A stretch of 64,000 nt of DNA from a bacterium D16-56 (GCA_003611875.1 RAYY01000002.1:1-64000), one strand, 5' to 3'; positions 26,933-36,547 are shown, numbered from the stretch's first letter. Program-made: numbers and translations. The notes: generated by a model from the letters alone, not told the origin.

Positions 26933-27621
26933 ATCTGCTCCCTCAGCTTTAATATTCCCCGATATGCAGCCACCTGCTCTGCGGCCTTCTTTGTTCTGCC
27001 TGTTCCCCTGCCGATCTCTTGTCCTCCAAGGACTGCCCGCACCTCAAACACCTTATTGTGGTCAGGCCCGCTTTCCTTCAGGATCTCATACTCCAGCGCT
27101 TCCTCGTTCTCCCTTGCCTGCACGATTTCCTGCAGGATAGTCTTGCTATCATAAAAGAGCTGCTTGTGCTCCAGATCATTCAATACAAACTGATGAACGA
27201 ACTCTTTTGCATTAGCAAAACCACCATCCAGGTAAATCGCCCCGATCAGGGCTTCCATGGCATCCGACACTACGGAATTGCGGTTTCTCCCCCCGGTGCT
27301 TTCCTCTCCCTTTCCCAGCATCAGATAAGACCCCAGCTCAATCTCCGACGCACAAAATGCCAGCGTAGGCTCACAGACCACACTGGCCCGGATCTTTGTC
27401 AGCTCCCCCTCCGGCTTATCCGCATAACGGTGATACAAAAAATCACTGGACACCACCTCCAGCACCGCATCCCCCAAAAACTCCAGCCGTTCATTGCACC
27501 TGAGCTTATCAATATTGTGCTCATTGGCAAACGAGCTGTGGGTCATGGCCTGACGCAGCAGCCGCTTTTCTTTAAAGCTGTAGCCGATCCTTTTTTCCAA
27601 TTCTCTCCAATCTCGGTTCAT
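26923..27621 (-). CDS. rnc: Ribonuclease III
   Basis: Double-strand-specific endoribonuclease for rRNA and mRNA processing. 232 residues from the ATG at 27621 (MNRDWRELEKRIGY). The catalytic signature NERLEFLGDAVLEVV lies at about 40-54, the second Mg-binding region is SDAMEALIGAIYLDGG, and the C-terminal dsRNA-binding domain (about 160-230) ends GTGRTKKAAEQVAA. An earlier in-frame ATG at 27642 adds seven residues; the AAGGAAACAGG spacing favours 27621. It is coupled to smc. The gap to acpP (27622-27797) holds nothing recognised. Confidence 0.95.
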   Translation of the reverse strand: MNRDWRELEKRIGYSFKEKRLLRQAMTHSSFANEHNIDKLRCNERLEFLGDAVLEVVSSDFLYHRYADKPEGELTKIRASVVCEPTLAFCASEIELGSYLMLGKGEESTGGRNRNSVVSDAMEALIGAIYLDGGFANAKEFVHQFVLNDLEHKQLFYDSKTILQEIVQARENEEALEYEILKESGPDHNKVFEVRAVLGGQEIGRGTGRTKKAAEQVAAYRGILKLREQICT

Positions 27622-27797
27622 CCTGTTTCCTTTCCATTCCATACAGCAGATTCTCTGGCCTCATAGGGAAGGGGCGCCGCCCAGGCATTCCCGAAACGCG
27701 CCCCGCTCCTTCTGTCACATGTTTTTGGATAACGGTAAATCCTGCAAGCCGGCCTGCGGCTCTTTTGAGTCCCGGTCATCCGTCACCTGCAGACAGG

Positions 27798-28028
27798 TCA
27801 GTTCAATGCATTCTTAATCTGCTCCACCGCATCGCCTACTGTAACAATTTTTTCCGCCGCATCGGTAGGAATCTCAATGTCAAACGCTTCCTCGATTCCC
27901 ATTACAATCTGGAAAATATCCAGGGAATCTGCCCCCAGATCCTCCACAAATGTAGTCTCGGCAGTAATATCATCTGCCTCCACATTCAAAACCTCGGCAA
28001 TAATGCCCTGCAGCTTTTCAAACTCCAT
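27798..28028 (-). CDS. acpP: Acyl carrier protein
   Basis: A 76-residue acidic protein carrying fatty-acyl intermediates on 4'-phosphopantetheine. The attachment site is the serine of DLGADSLDIFQ (about residue 36). From the ATG at 28028 (MEFEKLQGIIAEVL) the length and four-helix pattern are standard; AAGGAGAG sits before it, while a longer frame to 28067 would add 13 atypical residues. It lies between plsX and rnc as in most Firmicutes. A short stretch TGTGCATGCTTCGC just upstream resembles the family B repeat. Confidence 0.95.
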   Translation of the reverse strand: MEFEKLQGIIAEVLNVEADDITAETTFVEDLGADSLDIFQIVMGIEEAFDIEIPTDAAEKIVTVGDAVEQIKNALN

Positions 28029-28098
28029 AGCTCTCTCCTTTCCCATGCTTTTCTTCACGCTGTGCATGCTTCGCCGTAACCCCCGCGCCTCCCAGAGC

Positions 28099-29100
28099 CT
28101 ACTCTTTTAAATCTAGGCTCTCTCGGATCTTTTCGTTAATCTTCTGCTCCTTAAAGGTAACACACTGGATAATCGAGTTGCTCACCTCCCGTGCCCCGGC
28201 GCTGCCGTGGGTTTTTACCACCAGTCCCTTCAAGCCTAAAAGCGGTGCGCCCCCATAACGAGAGGCATCAAAAGCTTTTAAAGTCTCCTTAAGAGCCGGT
28301 TTCACCAGCAGTGCCCCGATCTTACTGCGAAGGCTGCTCATCATCCCCTTTTTAACCATGGAAATCAAGGTAGAGCCGGTTCCCTCATAAAGCTTTAAGA
28401 TCACGTTGCCGGTAAATGCCTCACATACGATCACATCCGCTCCGCCGTGGGGAATCTCCCTGGCCTCAATACTGCCAGTAAAATGAATGTCATGACATTC
28501 CTTTAACAGAGGAAAGGTCTCCTTCACCAGGGCATTACCCTTCTCCTCCTCTGCGCCAATATTGACGATCCCCACCCGAGGCTTTTGGATACCGATCACA
28601 TGCTCCATATAAATAGAGCCCATACGGGCAAACTGCACCAGATGGGACGGACGGGCATCCACATTCGCCCCGCTGTCCAAAAGAAGAGACACTCCTTTCT
28701 CCGTGGGAATCAGCGCCCCAAAGGGAGGACGCTCCACCCCCTTTAGCCTTCCTACGATCACCTGGCCTCCCACCAGAATCGCACCAGAGCTGCCTGCAGA
28801 GACAAACGCATCCGCCTCCCCTGCTTTCACCAGGTTCATGCCTACCACAATGGAAGAATCCTTCTTCCGGCGCACCGCATTCACCGGCGGCTCGTCTGTC
28901 TCAATCACCTCTGCGGCCGGAACCACCTGTACCTGCTTCTTAGGATAAGTATATTTGGACAGCTCCTTTGTGACCGCGTCCTCCTTTCCCACCAGCAGCA
29001 CCTGAATATCTGATCTGTGGGACACAGCGTCTGCCACTCCCTTGACGATCTCACCAGGGGCATTGTCCCCTCCCATCGCATCTACTGCCACTTTTATCAT
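28099..29100 (-). CDS. plsX: Phosphate acyltransferase PlsX
   Basis: Makes acyl-phosphate from acyl-ACP for phospholipid synthesis (the PlsX-PlsY route). From the ATG at 29100 (MIKVAVDAMGGDNAPGEIVKG) it has 333 residues, the usual size. The family signatures AVDAMGGDNAP, RPPFGALIPT, LDSGANVDARPSHLVQFA, VGIVNIGAEEEKGN and VCEAFTGNVILK are all present. GAGGAG precedes this ATG. The in-frame extension to 29229 lacks a site and is not family-like. First gene of the cluster, with its own promoter at 29247-29275. Confidence 0.95.
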   Translation of the reverse strand: MIKVAVDAMGGDNAPGEIVKGVADAVSHRSDIQVLLVGKEDAVTKELSKYTYPKKQVQVVPAAEVIETDEPPVNAVRRKKDSSIVVGMNLVKAGEADAFVSAGSSGAILVGGQVIVGRLKGVERPPFGALIPTEKGVSLLLDSGANVDARPSHLVQFARMGSIYMEHVIGIQKPRVGIVNIGAEEEKGNALVKETFPLLKECHDIHFTGSIEAREIPHGGADVIVCEAFTGNVILKLYEGTGSTLISMVKKGMMSSLRSKIGALLVKPALKETLKAFDASRYGGAPLLGLKGLVVKTHGSAGAREVSNSIIQCVTFKEQKINEKIRESLDLKE

Positions 29101-29246
29101 ACCGTTCTCCTCTCTGGCACCTGCCGACTTGGTAAGGATCTGGAAAGCAGGTTCCAATATTTTCCCTCCGGACTTTCTGCAGTCTGGCACAGCAGCTCCC
29201 CTATTCTTTGTCTTTGAACTGCTGCCCACGCTTTCTATTCTTAATT

Positions 29247-29275
29247 AATATACTAAATAATGTTTTATAAATCAA
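29247..29275 (-). promoter_or_regulatory. Promoter of the plsX-acpP-rnc-smc-ftsY cluster
   Basis: Minus strand TTGATT (-35, 29270-29275) and TATATT (-10, 29247-29252) with a 17-nt spacer, in an AT-rich stretch ahead of plsX. It is the only good promoter in the 29101-29432 gap; the rest shows no gene. Confidence 0.65.
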
Positions 29276-29432
29276 TATAAAATTCTGTGTTCTCATTGCG
29301 AAATCTTATGCAGCCCTGTCACTTAGAAGCCGTTTCCTGCACAAAATGACAAAAAGATGACTCTGTCGGTTCTGAATTTCAAGGAAATCTGCCGCTTTTG
29401 TTCAAGAAATCTGCCCATTGACCCGCAGGCAT

Positions 29433-29512
29433 AAAAAAGAAAAGACCGACGCAAAATCCGGCAGTCTCACAATATAAGGTTCCTGTCCCCAAGGACAGCA
29501 GCGCCTATATTG
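29433..29512 (-). terminator. Terminator after the P-type ATPase gene
   Basis: Two hairpins follow the gene. The first (29470-29512) pairs CAATATA with TATATTG around an inner CTGTCC-CCAA-GGACAG-type stem-loop. The second (29433-29467) pairs GACTGCCG with CGTCGGTC (one mismatch, one wobble) and is followed by TTTTCTTTTTT: a rho-independent terminator. GGACAG recalls nickel/cobalt riboswitches, but the position is downstream of the gene, not upstream. Confidence 0.75.
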
Positions 29513-29549
29513 CAGAAATCCACCGCTTTGCAGCAGTCTCTTCCTATTT

Positions 29550-31614
29550 TCATCTCTGCTCTGCCTGCTTCACCAGATTCTTCATACTTTCCAATCCGAT
29601 CAGCAGGGTAGAGACATTATGAGCCATAGCCGATGTGGTCGGCTGTATTCTTCCGGTGATTCCAAGAAAGATCAGCCCTGAATTAATCCCCACGATCTGA
29701 ATATAATTCCTCCGTATCCTTCCCAAGAGCCCGCGGCTGATGGTGCGCAGCGTCACAAGCCCGGACAGGCTGTCCGCCTCGATGGTGATATCTGCAATCT
29801 CCCTGGCGATCTGCGCTCCGTCACTGATGGCGATCCCCACATCTGCCGCAGAGAGGGCCGGGGAATCATTGATTCCGTCCCCTATCATAATAACCTTTCT
29901 GCCCGATGCCCGCTCCTTTTTGACAAAGTCTGCTTTCTCCTCTGGCAGCACCTCCGAGTAATATTCATCCACCCCTACCTTTAAGGCAATGGAGCCGGCA
30001 ATCCGCTGGCTGTCTCCGGTCATCATCACAATCTTGCTAAATCCGGCCTTTCTCAAAGCTGCCACCACAAAGGCAGCCTCCTCTCTCAAGGGATCTTCAA
30101 TACAGATTACTGCCGCCAGCTTTCCTTCAATGGCCAGATACAGATGGGAATACTCCTCCAAAAGGCCGTCAAACTGCTCCTTACGCCCCTCTGGTATCTC
30201 ACAGCCCTCGTCCTCAAACACAAAATGATAGCTTCCGATGACCACCTTCCTTCCGTCAATCATGGAAGATATGCCATGGGCCACAATATATTCCACCCTG
30301 GAATGGGTCTCCTCGTGGGTAAGCCCTCTTTCGCTGGCAGCATGAACCACTGCCCGGGCCATGGAATGAGGAAAGTGTTCTTCCAGACATGCTGCAATGC
30401 GAAGCAGCTCCTCCGGGCTTTCCTCCCCAAAAGGCACCACGGATACCACGGTAGGCCGGGCCTTTGTCAAGGTCCCGGTTTTGTCAAAGATAATGGTATC
30501 TGCCTCGGCTGCCTTTTCCAGAAATGTCCCGCCCTTTACCGTGATCCCGTATGATCCGGCTTCCCGGATAGCCGACAGTACGGAAACCGGCATAGCCAGC
30601 TTTAAGGCGCAGGAAAAATCCACCATGAGGACAGACAAAGCCTTGGACACGTTCCTGGTCAGAAGATACACAAGCGCCGTGCCAAAAAGGGTATAAGGCA
30701 CCAGGCGGTCCGCCAGACGCGCTGCCTTTCCCTCTGCATTGGACTTGAGCTTTTCCGATTCCTCGATCATCCGGACGATTTTTTCGTATTTATTGGAGCC
30801 GGAACTTTCCTTCACGCAGACAATAAGCTGCCCTTCCTCCAGCACGGTCCCCGCATAGACATAGCCTCCCTTTTCCTTTGCCACCGGCAGAGACTCCCCG
30901 GTCATGGAGGACTGGTTGACTGCCCCGCTTCCCTCCACAACCACTCCGTCAAAGGGAATCACATTTCCCATGCGCAGCACCACCTGGTCTCCTGGCCTGA
31001 CCTTCTCTGTATCCACCAGAACCTCCCTGCCCTCTGAAAGAAGCCATACTCGGCTGATATTTAAGGACATGCTTCTGGCCAGATCGTCCACGGATTTCTT
31101 ATGGGTCCATTCCTCCAAAATCTCCCCGATTCCCAGTAAAAACATCACCGATCCTGCTGTTTTCATATCCCGGCGCAAAAGGGACACGGTGATGGCGGTT
31201 CCGTCCAGAACAGAAACCCCCAGCCTCCCATGTCCCAGGGTGCTGGCGCCCTTCCAGATAAACCTGGCTGACCGGTATGGGCAGAAACAGCTTTTCCGCT
31301 ATGTGCAGCGCCACCTTCCAGATGATTTTTTCCTGGTAGTAACGGTTTACCTTCCGGCCGGAATTCTGCCACACATGCTCCGGCACAGATGCGTGATCCA
31401 CGGAAAACTGCTGAAGGAGCTTTATCATATCCCTTCTTTCCCCTGTGTAACCGATCACCGCATCCTGGCTCCTTTCATAGACCTTTGCCATGGTGACAGA
31501 GGGCTGAACGGAAAGTCCATACTGAAGGATGTCTGCATCCCTGCATGACATCTGCTTACAGGAAATGCGGATCCGCATCCGTCCTTTTATTTCATGTAAG
31601 ATTTGAAATTTCAT
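29550..31614 (-). pseudogene. Heavy-metal P-type ATPase, one frameshift
   Basis: A P1B-type metal-transporting ATPase of about 688 residues split into two frames. Frame one (31614 to about 31270) gives a short HMA-like start (MKFQILHEIKGRMRIRIS) and runs to KLFLP. The correct continuation (YRSARFIWKGA, then HGRLGVSVLDGTAITVSLL) is in the next frame, so one base was gained or two lost near 31270. Frame two holds the A-domain SMTGES, the membrane metal site SCALKLAMP (a serine-cysteine form rather than CPC), DKTGTLT phosphorylation site, HP-type loop, MTGDS and GDGINDSPAL. This subgroup, linked to DUF6110, is thought to move Mn or Fe. Its ATG overlaps the DUF6110 stop. It may be a true null, a sequencing error or, less likely, programmed. 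Confidence 0.8.
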
Positions 31615-31922
31615 GATTCCAAAACCGGCTCTTCCCTCTTCTCCTCCACATCTTCACTCTCATCCTCAAATTCTGTGGCTTCGGCCGCTCTCCTTTCGTT
31701 GACCTCCATGGCTTCGGCATAGATGTCCTCTGCATTTTCCTGGATCACACTGACTGTCTTCATAATACACTCCTTCGCCCGAAGCACGGCTGCGGTACAG
31801 GAAACGTATAGCTTTTTAGCGTCTTTGCTGGATAACACCTTGATTCCTGCTGTGCCGAACAACACTCCGGCAGCAAAGATCCCCGTCTTTTTCGCGTCCA
31901 ATTTTCCTAACATGTCCATCAT
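31611..31922 (-). CDS. DUF6110-family protein
   Basis: About 103 residues with one N-terminal hydrophobic segment (TGIFAAGVLFGTAGIKVLSS), a cysteine (CTAAVLRAKEC) and a strongly acidic C-terminus (about 80-103). It resembles DUF6110 proteins encoded beside metal P-type ATPases in Clostridia; function unknown, perhaps a membrane-tethered metal-binding partner. GAAGGAGGAA precedes the ATG. The stop overlaps the ATPase start by ATGA, so the two are co-translated. Confidence 0.75.
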   Translation of the reverse strand: MMDMLGKLDAKKTGIFAAGVLFGTAGIKVLSSKDAKKLYVSCTAAVLRAKECIMKTVSVIQENAEDIYAEAMEVNERRAAEATEFEDESEDVEEKREEPVLES

Positions 31923-31943
31923 AGCAAGTAATTCCTCCTTCGC

Positions 31944-32024
31944 TTATTTGTGTTTGTAGCCGGTGTAGAACGCCATAACCATACAGATCACGGCAGCCCA
32001 CGCCCAAAATTTGTGATTTTTCAT
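31944..32024 (-). CDS. 26-residue membrane peptide of the P-ATPase operon
   Basis: An 81-nt ORF with an excellent AAGGAGGG site seven bases before ATG. The peptide starts MKNHKFWAWAAVICMVMA and ends YTGYKHK: a single hydrophobic helix with basic ends. I recall near-identical peptides (DUF6219-like) next to DUF6110 and P-type ATPases in gut Clostridia, but this could not be searched. A role as a small regulator or subunit of the pump is inference. Confidence 0.7.
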   Translation of the reverse strand: MKNHKFWAWAAVICMVMAFYTGYKHK

Positions 32025-32101
32025 GTGGCAGCCCTCCTTGGCCCCATTATAATGTGTGGACATGTTATTTTCCATTAGTTTCTCTTTATTGAGAAATTTT
32101 C

Positions 32102-32605
32102 TCAATTATCAGGTATATTCTGCTCCTTGGTTCTTTGATTTTCTTCCTTCTGACAGGAGGGCAGCATAATGCCCACAACCTTCTGCTGCTTAATGTAACC
32201 ACATGCCCTCAGCCCTTTTGTCATAACCAGATACCATTCTCCTGCAGAAAGGCGGCAGGTGGTGTGGTCATCTAACTGAATGATACAAACCGTTTCTTTC
32301 CCATGCTTCATACAAAAGGAGGTTCTGTGTCCTTTCAGGCATTCCTTGTCCCCTGTCTTAGCCAAAGCAGGTTCTGGAATGGTATACATGCTTTTTCTGC
32401 TGATCGCTCCAATATCCTCTAACAGGTTGAGCATCCGGTATACGGTGGCAGCGCCAATCCTGACATTCTCTTTCCTTGCCTTATAACAAATCTCCTTACA
32501 GCTGTCCCACTCCTCCTGTAATATTATTTTCAAAAGAATACGCCTTTGTCTTGTGATCCTGCAGCCCCTTTCCTTTAGCTTTTGGAAAATCATTTCCTCC
32601 TGCAT
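32102..32605 (-). CDS. Fur-family transcriptional regulator
   Basis: A winged-helix metalloregulator of about 167 residues. The DNA-binding part is LKERGCRITRQRRILLKIILQ and GAATVYRMLNLLEDIGAISR; the second half is shorter and more diverged than canonical Fur, with metal-ligand candidates in GHRTSFCMKHGKE and DDHTTC, and a cysteine-bearing C-terminal tail. The start is ambiguous: AGAGGACAAAA supports the ATG at 32605, while the frame is open to 32707. It heads the 26-residue peptide/DUF6110/P-ATPase operon, so it probably controls metal export or uptake. A GTTAG-N6-CTAAC palindrome lies about 145 bp upstream. Confidence 0.82.
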   Translation of the reverse strand: MQEEMIFQKLKERGCRITRQRRILLKIILQEEWDSCKEICYKARKENVRIGAATVYRMLNLLEDIGAISRKSMYTIPEPALAKTGDKECLKGHRTSFCMKHGKETVCIIQLDDHTTCRLSAGEWYLVMTKGLRACGYIKQQKVVGIMLPSCQKEENQRTKEQNIPDN

Positions 32606-32750
32606 TTTTGTCCTCTGGTAATTATCCCCTGCCCCTTCCGGCTTTTTCTGGCAGATTTTCTCCTCCATTCCCTTTATCACTCCGATTTCCATTATACCTG
32701 CTGTCACGCACCGTTTTGAAGGCGGCTGACCGGTATTCTTTCGCTGATTT

Positions 32751-32768
32751 GGTTAGCTATCACTAACT
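32751..32768. promoter_or_regulatory. GTTAG-N6-CTAAC operator upstream of the Fur-type gene
   Basis: GTTAG (32752-32756) and CTAAC (32763-32767) with a 6-nt spacer, next to AT-rich promoter-like sequence. The same half sites and spacing occur twice at 48486-48592 before the DUF3793/flavodoxin genes. A shared iron- or manganese-dependent repressor (DtxR- or Fur-like) is the likely reader. Confidence 0.6.
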
Positions 32769-32851
32769 CAATATACAGTATAACATTCTTTGTCATTTCC
32801 TGTCAATTTCCACAAAGCGGCGGTATTGATAAATTTTCTCAGCATGAAGAT

Positions 32852-34660
32852 TTAGGTGGCAAATCCTGCATACTGGGTCATATACAGTTCATAATACCTT
32901 CCCTTGGCCGCAAGCAGCTCCTCATGGTTTCCCCTTTCCACGATCCTGCCCTGATCCATAACCACGATCAGGTCAGAATCCCGGATGGTTGACAGACGAT
33001 GGGCAATCACAATACTGGTACGGTTCTCCATAATCTTCCTCATGGCATCCTGAATTTCCTTTTCCGTCCGCGTATCCACACTGGAGGTGGCCTCGTCCAG
33101 AATCAAAATCCTTGGGTCCGCCACAAAGGCACGAGCTATGGCCAGAAGCTGGCGCTGCCCCTGGCTCAGCTTCTCCCCGGAGCCTGTCAGGACGGTATCA
33201 TATCCCTGGGGCAGACCCTTTATCACCCCTGTAAGGCGGCTCATCTTTGCCGCCCTTTCCAGATCCTCCTGGGAAGCGCTCTCGCTGCCATACTTTAAAT
33301 TATTCCGGATCGTATCCGAGAATAAAACCGTATCCTGCAGAACAATGGCAATATTTTTCCTCAGACTTTCCCGGGAAACCTTCCGGATGTCCTGATTATT
33401 GATCCGAATCTCCCCGCCGTCAATATCATAAAACCTCATAAGCAGGTTAACAACGGTGGTCTTTCCGCTTCCGGTAGCGCCCACAAGAGCCACCTTTCTG
33501 CCGGAAGGCACGGTCAGTGTAAAATCCCGGATAACCGGATGATTGGGGCTGTAGGAAAAATCCACATTCCGGAAGACAACAGCCGCATCCGTCCCCTCTG
33601 CAAGGGATCCCCCGCCTTTTTCCTCCTCCCCTTCGTCCAGCACAACAAATACACGCTCTGCACCTGCGATGGCGGTCTGTAACTGTCCGTAAATCTGAGC
33701 GATTTCATTTAAAGGACGGCTAAACTGTTTTGCATACACAATAAACGCAGAGATAACCCCCACAGATATCATACCGTTTAGGGAAAAATAACCGCCGAAT
33801 GCCGCGATCACCACAAACCCGATGTTTCCGATACAATTCATCACCGGCCCCATGACTCCGCTGAAAATATCTGTCCGGATACCGGCCCTGGTAAGCTCAT
33901 CCGAAATTCTGCAAAAGCTTTCTGTGGTAATCTCCTGATGATTATAAGCGACCACAGTCCGGTAGCCTGACACCATCTCCTCCACGGTGCCGTTGAGCTG
34001 CCCCAGGTACATCTGCCTGCGGCGGGAAAATTTCCGCACCTTTCCGGACAAAAACCTTGTGACAGCCAGGGTAAGGATCACGGTGGTGCAGCTAAGCAGG
34101 GCCAGCTGCCAGCAATACCACACCATCACTGCCGCCGTGCCGGCAATGGTCAGGACGCCGGAAAACAGAGAAGGCAGTGACTGGGAAATGGTAGTGGAAA
34201 TATTTTCAATGTCATTGGTCATCCGGCTCATCACATCTCCGTGAGAATGTTCATCCAGATAGCGAACCGGCAGATCGGTAATTTTTCCGAACAGCTCCAC
34301 CCGCAGCCGCCTTACGATCCGCTGACTCAACCTGGCGGAAAGCAGCCCCTGCAAAAGCTGGCTTCCGCTGTACATCATGTAGGCGGCAAGCATCAAAACC
34401 AGATTCCTGGAAAGGCTGTCATGCCGGCTTCCTGCAATGATATCAATGCAGCGGCTCTGCATACCCGGCCCGACAACACTGCACAGGGTGCCAAACAGAA
34501 CCGCCATAAGCATGGCAGTTACCATAGGCTTTTCGTGGGAAAAATATTTGAGGATACGTTTTATTGTATCCTTTGCATGTTCCGCGTGCTCAGCTTCCAC
34601 AAAACGGGCATGGCGGTTCAGTCCCGGAATATTGCGTTCCTCCAGCTTTTTGTCAGCCAT
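32852..34660 (-). CDS. ABC exporter, second half-transporter
   Basis: About 602 residues: transmembrane domain (six helices, about 45-330) fused to an ATPase domain. Walker A is GATGSGKTT, the Q-loop is IVLQDTVLFSD, the signature is LSQGQRQLLAIARAF, Walker B is ILILDEATSSVD and the switch His is in IAHRLSTI. Both the catalytic Glu and signature are intact. The chosen ATG (34660, MADKKLEERN) overlaps the stop of the partner gene, implying coupled synthesis of a heterodimer. Likely substrates are drugs or lipophilic compounds; the MATE gene upstream supports a multidrug efflux theme. Confidence 0.9.
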   Translation of the reverse strand: MADKKLEERNIPGLNRHARFVEAEHAEHAKDTIKRILKYFSHEKPMVTAMLMAVLFGTLCSVVGPGMQSRCIDIIAGSRHDSLSRNLVLMLAAYMMYSGSQLLQGLLSARLSQRIVRRLRVELFGKITDLPVRYLDEHSHGDVMSRMTNDIENISTTISQSLPSLFSGVLTIAGTAAVMVWYCWQLALLSCTTVILTLAVTRFLSGKVRKFSRRRQMYLGQLNGTVEEMVSGYRTVVAYNHQEITTESFCRISDELTRAGIRTDIFSGVMGPVMNCIGNIGFVVIAAFGGYFSLNGMISVGVISAFIVYAKQFSRPLNEIAQIYGQLQTAIAGAERVFVVLDEGEEEKGGGSLAEGTDAAVVFRNVDFSYSPNHPVIRDFTLTVPSGRKVALVGATGSGKTTVVNLLMRFYDIDGGEIRINNQDIRKVSRESLRKNIAIVLQDTVLFSDTIRNNLKYGSESASQEDLERAAKMSRLTGVIKGLPQGYDTVLTGSGEKLSQGQRQLLAIARAFVADPRILILDEATSSVDTRTEKEIQDAMRKIMENRTSIVIAHRLSTIRDSDLIVVMDQGRIVERGNHEELLAAKGRYYELYMTQYAGFAT

Positions 34661-36485
34661 TGGTCTTTTCCTCCTCCCCCATCTGCGAATCATAGATATC
34701 CCTGTAGGTTCTGCAATGCTTCATCAAATCCTCATGGCTTCCGCAGGCAGCGATTTTTCCCTGTTCCAGAACAACAATCCGGTCAGCCCTGCGCACCGAA
34801 GCGATCCGCTGTGCCACAAGGATCTTTGTGCTCTCCGGATTGGCCCTCTCTAAGGCTTCATACAGATCAGCCTCTGTTTTTAAGTCCAGGGCACTGGTGG
34901 AATCGTCAAAGATCAGGATTTCCGCGTCCTTCACAACGGCCCGGGCAATGGAAAGTCTTTGTCTTTGTCCCCCGGACAGGCTCATGCCCCGCTCCGCCAC
35001 GGCTGTCTCATATCCCTTGGGAGATGCAGCGATAAAATCCTGCGCCTGGGCAATGGCAGCGGCACTTTTTATCCTTTTCTCCTTGTTGTCCTGCAAATCA
35101 TTGTCCCGGTCATTCTCCTGGCCCTTGTTTCGGCCGTTCTGCCAGCCATCCTGCCCCTTCTCCCGATCCGGCGAAAAGTCTCCAGGCACTCCCCAGCCGA
35201 TATTTTCAAAAATCGTTTCCGTAAACAATTCACTTTTCTGCAAGGCAATGGCGATCTTCTCCCGCAGGGCTTTCTGCCGGTATTCCCGCACATCCACCCC
35301 ATCCACCAGAATGGCACCGGAGGTAACATCATAAAAACGGGGAATCAGATGAACCAGTGAGGTTTTGCCGCAGCCCGTGGCTCCCATGACAGCAATGGTC
35401 TCTCCCTTATGAATAGTCAGATTAATATGCTCCAGCACATTCCTTCCGGTTCCCGGGTAAGCAAAGGAAACATCACGAAACTCAATCTCCCCCCGGCCTT
35501 TCCTCTCCCCCTCAAAGCTGCCGTCCTTCAGCCAGGGATCGCTTTCCAGAACCTCCCTGACCCGCTTCCATGAGGCAAACCCCCTGGATATATTCTGAAA
35601 CAGCATGACAAGCATCAGGATTCCGGTGAGAAGCTGGGTGGAATAGGTAATCGCCGCCATGACCGTCCCAGGCGTTGCTCCTTTGTCTTTTACCGCAAAA
35701 GAACCTGACAGCAGGATTATGGCCACCACCACATACATCAGCCCATTGACCACCGGATTCATGAAGGCAAAAATCACCAGCACCCGAAGCTGGGTTCCGA
35801 TCAGCTCATCATTTGCCTTTCCGAAACGAAGCTTCTCATAAGTCTCCCGGACACAGGCCTTGATGATACGGATACCAGAAATATCCTCCTGCATAATGGA
35901 ATTCATGGCATCTAACTGTTCCTGCAATCTGGAAAACAGGGGACCTGCCTTCCACAGGCAAAAGGCAAGACACCCCACAATAAAAGGAAAGGCACATAAC
36001 ACAATAAGGCCGAACTCCCGGTTCAGCCGAAACATAAAATACATACTTCCAAACATCAGAAGAAAGGTGCGGATCATCCCCCTCACAAAGGTTGAGACAA
36101 AGGTCTGCACCTGGGTAATGTCATTGGTCACCCGGGTCACAAGAGAGCCGGTTCCCAGCCGATCAAGCTGAGGAAAAGAAAAAGCCATAATATTCCGGAA
36201 ACAATCCTTGCGCATTTCATTTCCCACATTCTGAGCCGTCAGATGTACAAATGCATTATTCCATGCTCCGCAAAAGCCGCCAAAAAGCGCCAGCCCGATC
36301 ATCTCCGTTCCCAATACCCAGATCTGATGCAGGTCGCCGACGCCGCCGTTTTTCAGCCCAAGGACTCCCTCATCTACAATTCTGCTCATGATTCCGGGCT
36401 GAATCAGATCCATCATCACCTCGCCGATCATAAACAAGGCGGCAAGCAGGGCAAAATGCAAATACCGCTTTACATAATTCCACAT
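34653..36485 (-). CDS. ABC exporter, first half-transporter with acidic/basic insertion
   Basis: 610 residues; transmembrane domain about 1-310, ATPase domain after 330 with Walker A GATGCGKTS, signature MSLSGGQRQRLSIARAV and Walker B ILIFDDSTSALD. The residue after the Walker B Asp is Asp, not the catalytic Glu, so this is the degenerate site of an asymmetric heterodimer. Between the Q-loop (IALQKSELF) and the signature is an unusual insertion of about 35 charged residues rich in Asp, Asn, Gln and Lys, beginning after NIGWGVPGDFSP. The downstream partner overlaps by 8 bp. AAAGGAG lies upstream of the ATG. Confidence 0.9.
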   Translation of the reverse strand: MWNYVKRYLHFALLAALFMIGEVMMDLIQPGIMSRIVDEGVLGLKNGGVGDLHQIWVLGTEMIGLALFGGFCGAWNNAFVHLTAQNVGNEMRKDCFRNIMAFSFPQLDRLGTGSLVTRVTNDITQVQTFVSTFVRGMIRTFLLMFGSMYFMFRLNREFGLIVLCAFPFIVGCLAFCLWKAGPLFSRLQEQLDAMNSIMQEDISGIRIIKACVRETYEKLRFGKANDELIGTQLRVLVIFAFMNPVVNGLMYVVVAIILLSGSFAVKDKGATPGTVMAAITYSTQLLTGILMLVMLFQNISRGFASWKRVREVLESDPWLKDGSFEGERKGRGEIEFRDVSFAYPGTGRNVLEHINLTIHKGETIAVMGATGCGKTSLVHLIPRFYDVTSGAILVDGVDVREYRQKALREKIAIALQKSELFTETIFENIGWGVPGDFSPDREKGQDGWQNGRNKGQENDRDNDLQDNKEKRIKSAAAIAQAQDFIAASPKGYETAVAERGMSLSGGQRQRLSIARAVVKDAEILIFDDSTSALDLKTEADLYEALERANPESTKILVAQRIASVRRADRIVVLEQGKIAACGSHEDLMKHCRTYRDIYDSQMGEEEKTNG

Positions 36486-36547
36486 ACCCCTATGTTCTCC
36501 TTTTTCCGTAAGATTGTGATTGATCCCGTTTCACACCACGGAACCTC

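Noticed and set aside
29433-29512. NiCo-type riboswitch beside the metal ATPase
   Set aside because: The GGACAG-containing hairpin lies downstream of the gene and is followed by a terminator, not in the leader.
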